The position numbers and the translations under genes are program-made. Positions 60,871 through 64,000 of a stretch of DNA of 64,000 nucleotides are shown here, piece by piece. The stretch's first letter is position 1, and each line of letters opens with the position of its first letter. The notes under the pieces are model-generated. The model searched no databases and was not told where the DNA came from. It saw nothing but the letters and a program-made list of their open reading frames with translations. The DNA is from Sycobia sp. Sy_11 (lineage: Eukaryota > Arthropoda > Insecta > Hymenoptera > Epichrysomallidae). The stretch lies in contig JACCIC010000036.1 of the NCBI GenBank assembly GCA_018907035.1, positions 1,870,001 through 1,934,000 on the forward strand, read 5' to 3'.

Positions 60871-63800
60871 AATTGTATATAATAAACAAACGAACGCTTT
60901 GATGGCCTCACGCTGCGGTGGGCATAAAACGATCTCAGCTTTATAAAATGAATAACTTTTCAGTTCAAACGGTATTATCACGTCGTTATTTCGTCCGTGT
61001 TTTTATCAGATATAGGATTTTCGCTGCATAGAATAACGGAAATTCAGTGGGAGGGGAAGGCGCGAAGAGCTGGCGGAATATAAAGAGAATCAGGCTAGTC
61101 GAACGAAGCATGTATGAGACGTAGAAACGTACTTCTTTTATTCTTAAACGAGAATAAATAAATGTAGAGTTGACAAATTCCGAAATATGAATGATAAATT
61201 TAGATTTTCTCTAATTTTATGTTTTTTCTTTTTCTGATTTTGTTTTAATCGACCCTTAGAATTTCAACTCTACAAATTATACTTCGTTTGTTTTCCTCTA
61301 GTATCTAAAAGTATTTTTGAAGATGCAATTAAAATGTGGTTAGAACAAATTTTTGTTTTTCAGAAAAAAAAACAATAACTAAACTACCTGTTTTACATTA
61401 ATTTGCACTACAACAAAGGGTATTATTTTCTTGAGATACTGTATACACGATCGCTGTGATTCGTATAAAACTGAATTTGGTCTAACTTTGAAGTAGATCT
61501 CTTTAAATATATTTCTATATTATGCCCTCGTTCTATTCGGTGCGCTCGAACGCCACGAGTATGGAATTCAAAGTCTCGAGTAATGAAACAGTCCTAGTTG
61601 CGTCAGTGTCGATGATATATCTATACATATGTAGAATATCGGTTAAATTTGTTTGCAGAGAGCGGTATAGTATGGCTACAATGTAATTAATTAAAGATGG
61701 TTACGCAACTATTGTTCAGCCAATTTTCTCTCTATCGAAGCTGAACTCACAAATCCGATGAGGTCAGCTTCGTGGCTGAGAAGAAGAGAGAAGGGGGGGG
61801 GGAGAAGAGAATTGGTGAACTCGGCGAGCATTACCAAAAGGGTTTTGGAAACCTTCGATATTAAACAGTGAATTCCATGCTTATAATAGGATTACGAAAT
61901 GGCAGAGTTACGCACGCGGGCTACGAACTTTGAACAATATAATTATTATTAATAATCTGAAATATTCCGTTAGTTCTCGCAGTCAATTTTACGTTTAGAG
62001 GGAAAAATGATCACGTTCAAGAACTAAATTCGGCATATTAATAAAGTTTTCAAAATTTTGCCGAGCTCGAGCTTTGCGCATCAAAACAGACGGTGTTCAT
62101 TTAACGCAGCATTCAATTTATTTCCATTGCTTGAAAATAACAAAGGGATATTTAATCTTCAATACAACTAGTAATATATAAATAACGATCAAAATTCCAT
62201 CAGCTTTTAATAAACGTTTATCTTTTAAAAGTTAATTCAATTTTATTGTTACTTTACATACACGCGATTAATAATTTTAAAGATATAATTAATAAATATG
62301 CAACTTATATTTCTAAAATATTAGTTTATACTTTGATCCGGATCAATGCGGTTATTATTTCGAACATAGTTATACACTTCGTTACAGATTATTTCTATTA
62401 AGAAAAAGATTACATCTTTGAAAGATATTTGAATATGTCAAAGCCAACTCTATTTAATATTATACTTTCTAATCAGAACTGCTCATTATGTCGTTTAAAC
62501 TTTAATCGGTTCAAGTCATATTCATGTCTATATAAGCCTCTTAAAAAATATTTATAAAATTTATGAACCGAAAGTAAGATAGATACTTTAATATGGGAAT
62601 ACTGATACACGGTATTAATCAAAATTTCATTTGCGTCACTCTAAGAAGCCTGAATTTATTATAAGTTCGATGACAGAAAAAATTTCTGCTTTCCTGTGAA
62701 TTTTGTAAATATAAAACAGCAGCTAATTAGACAAAAATTTCAATAACGTATAATCAAAGGAACAGAATTTATAATTGATTGCTAGCGCCGATTCAAAACT
62801 ATTACGATAAAAAGTTTTAAACTTCATTCTAAATTCTTTGAAAATAAATATAATTCCGTTAATCATTGTAGTATACTTTATAATTGTGGTATACGTAATG
62901 CCAAGTACTTGATTAAGTTAAAAGTATGTAAGGGATAATATCATCGTAGCGTTGAAAAAAAAGTTCTAAATTTTACAATCTTCTGTTCAAATATATTAAT
63001 GATCGGAATGAACTTCTTTACTAATAGTTGTATAAACTTGAGGTTGGATTTACTGAAAATTGTTGAGATCTAGATTAAACGATTTTAAAAAACGAAAAAT
63101 AATATTATTTTATTTTGTTTTAATTCAATTTTTATAGAAAGGATGTGATTCTGACAAAAGAAATTTAATTTTTTTTGCAAAAATTAAGTCTTAAATTATT
63201 AGTAAGAAATAAATTTTACATTCTATCAAAAAAAACTTCTACATACCTCCAAAAAGAACGTATTTATGAGTAGTTACTGTTAAAATGTCAAATCGAGTCA
63301 TTCAATGATGTAGAAGTAATCTATTATACTTCCACGTTGAATAAAATGGTTTTTATAGAAATTTCTGCACGGCGGAAAAGTTGTTACCGAACCTTCTCAA
63401 ATTCTCCTTTTGTCATAAAACCAATTGGATGCCATTTTTATGATGTTGAAACATTTTAGATGTTAAAAAAAGGAAAATTACATTTTTTTTCAACTCTACA
63501 GTTTCGTTGACACTTAAAAAATTTCGTTATTTCTGTTTGAAACAAGTGCTTCATGTATTCATCAATGATAAATTTTACTGAAATATTGTATATCAATAGT
63601 AATCACTGAAATTGTTTTAATAAAATTTATCTGTATTAAAATTACTTAACTTTTTTTGTAATTAATAAAAAGCTGTATATCAATTATTCGATGCTTTTTT
63701 CCGAATAGTTTAAGTATTAAATTTGAATTTTCACATTTTAAACTTTGAATTATGAAGTGCGCGGTTGTTTGCGCTCTTAGTAAGGTAAATATAAATAATC

Positions 63801-64000
63801 CAACACATTTTATTCAGTTTCTGAAAAAATAACACTTTATTGAAGCCAACAAATAAAATAATATTTAATTTACATAAAAAAATAATTCATGATTATGGAA
63901 GATAGATACTTTGATTATGATGTATGCACGAGGTCAGACAAATTTTAAATATAAGTTTATATATTTCATATATCTTAAATTTTAAGATGGAAGATGGCGA

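Larger units (their letters stand above)
56744..64000 (+). other. Start of intron 8 (over 7.2 kb, continues out of window)
   Basis: Donor GTGAGT. CpG-rich for the first 450 bp, then AT-rich. Contains a palindromic AT repeat (58014-58075), a G9 run (about 58174-58182), a small MITE (59685-59851), a modest CpG-rich patch (60180-60870) and a G-run near 61793-61801. No exon, gene or other element recognised; 61900-64000 shows nothing. Confidence 0.75.

Overview
The window is eukaryotic nuclear DNA, most likely from an insect. I lean towards Hymenoptera (ant, bee or parasitoid wasp), because AT-rich introns surround GC- and CpG-rich exons, long AT, GA/CT and GT/CA microsatellites are very common, and decayed mariner and gypsy elements are present. 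The order is an inference from style, not from a diagnostic sequence.

One confident gene dominates. Eight plus-strand exons between 7749 and 56743 have matching splice phases and join into an uninterrupted 411-codon 5' part of a Sidestep-family immunoglobulin cell-surface protein. It has a signal peptide, three complete Ig domains (Cys/Trp/Cys sets at residues 67/83/144, 196/209/248 and 293/306/346) and the first half of a fourth (Cys395, Trp408). The last visible exon ends with a phase-0 donor and no stop follows, so the rest of the ectodomain, the transmembrane segment and the tail lie beyond position 64000. Proteins of this family are membrane ligands for Beaten-path (Beat) Ig receptors in axon guidance and synaptic partner choice.

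Layout: 1-5850 is AT-rich upstream DNA without a gene I can support. 5850-7750 is a GC-rich, GAGA-repeat-rich promoter/5' leader region. 7749-7896 is exon 1. Intron 1 (11.2 kb) holds a mariner remnant and a possible small minus-strand nested gene. Exon 2 is at 19048. Intron 2 (17.0 kb) holds a gypsy Gag-protease remnant, a SINE tail fragment, possible plus-strand nested exons and a second mariner remnant. Exons 3-6 cluster at 36156-43022. Intron 6 (11.4 kb) holds a complete tRNA-derived SINE with target-site duplication, a GC-rich unexplained block and a foldback element. Exons 7 and 8 are at 54434 and 56613. From 56744 to the end is intron 8 (over 7.2 kb), with a small palindromic MITE.

I found no true tRNA or rRNA gene and no CRISPR array. 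I cannot point to a clear new biological system. The most original leads are the possible nested genes inside introns 1 and 2, the foldback element, and the GA-repeat architecture around exon 1.
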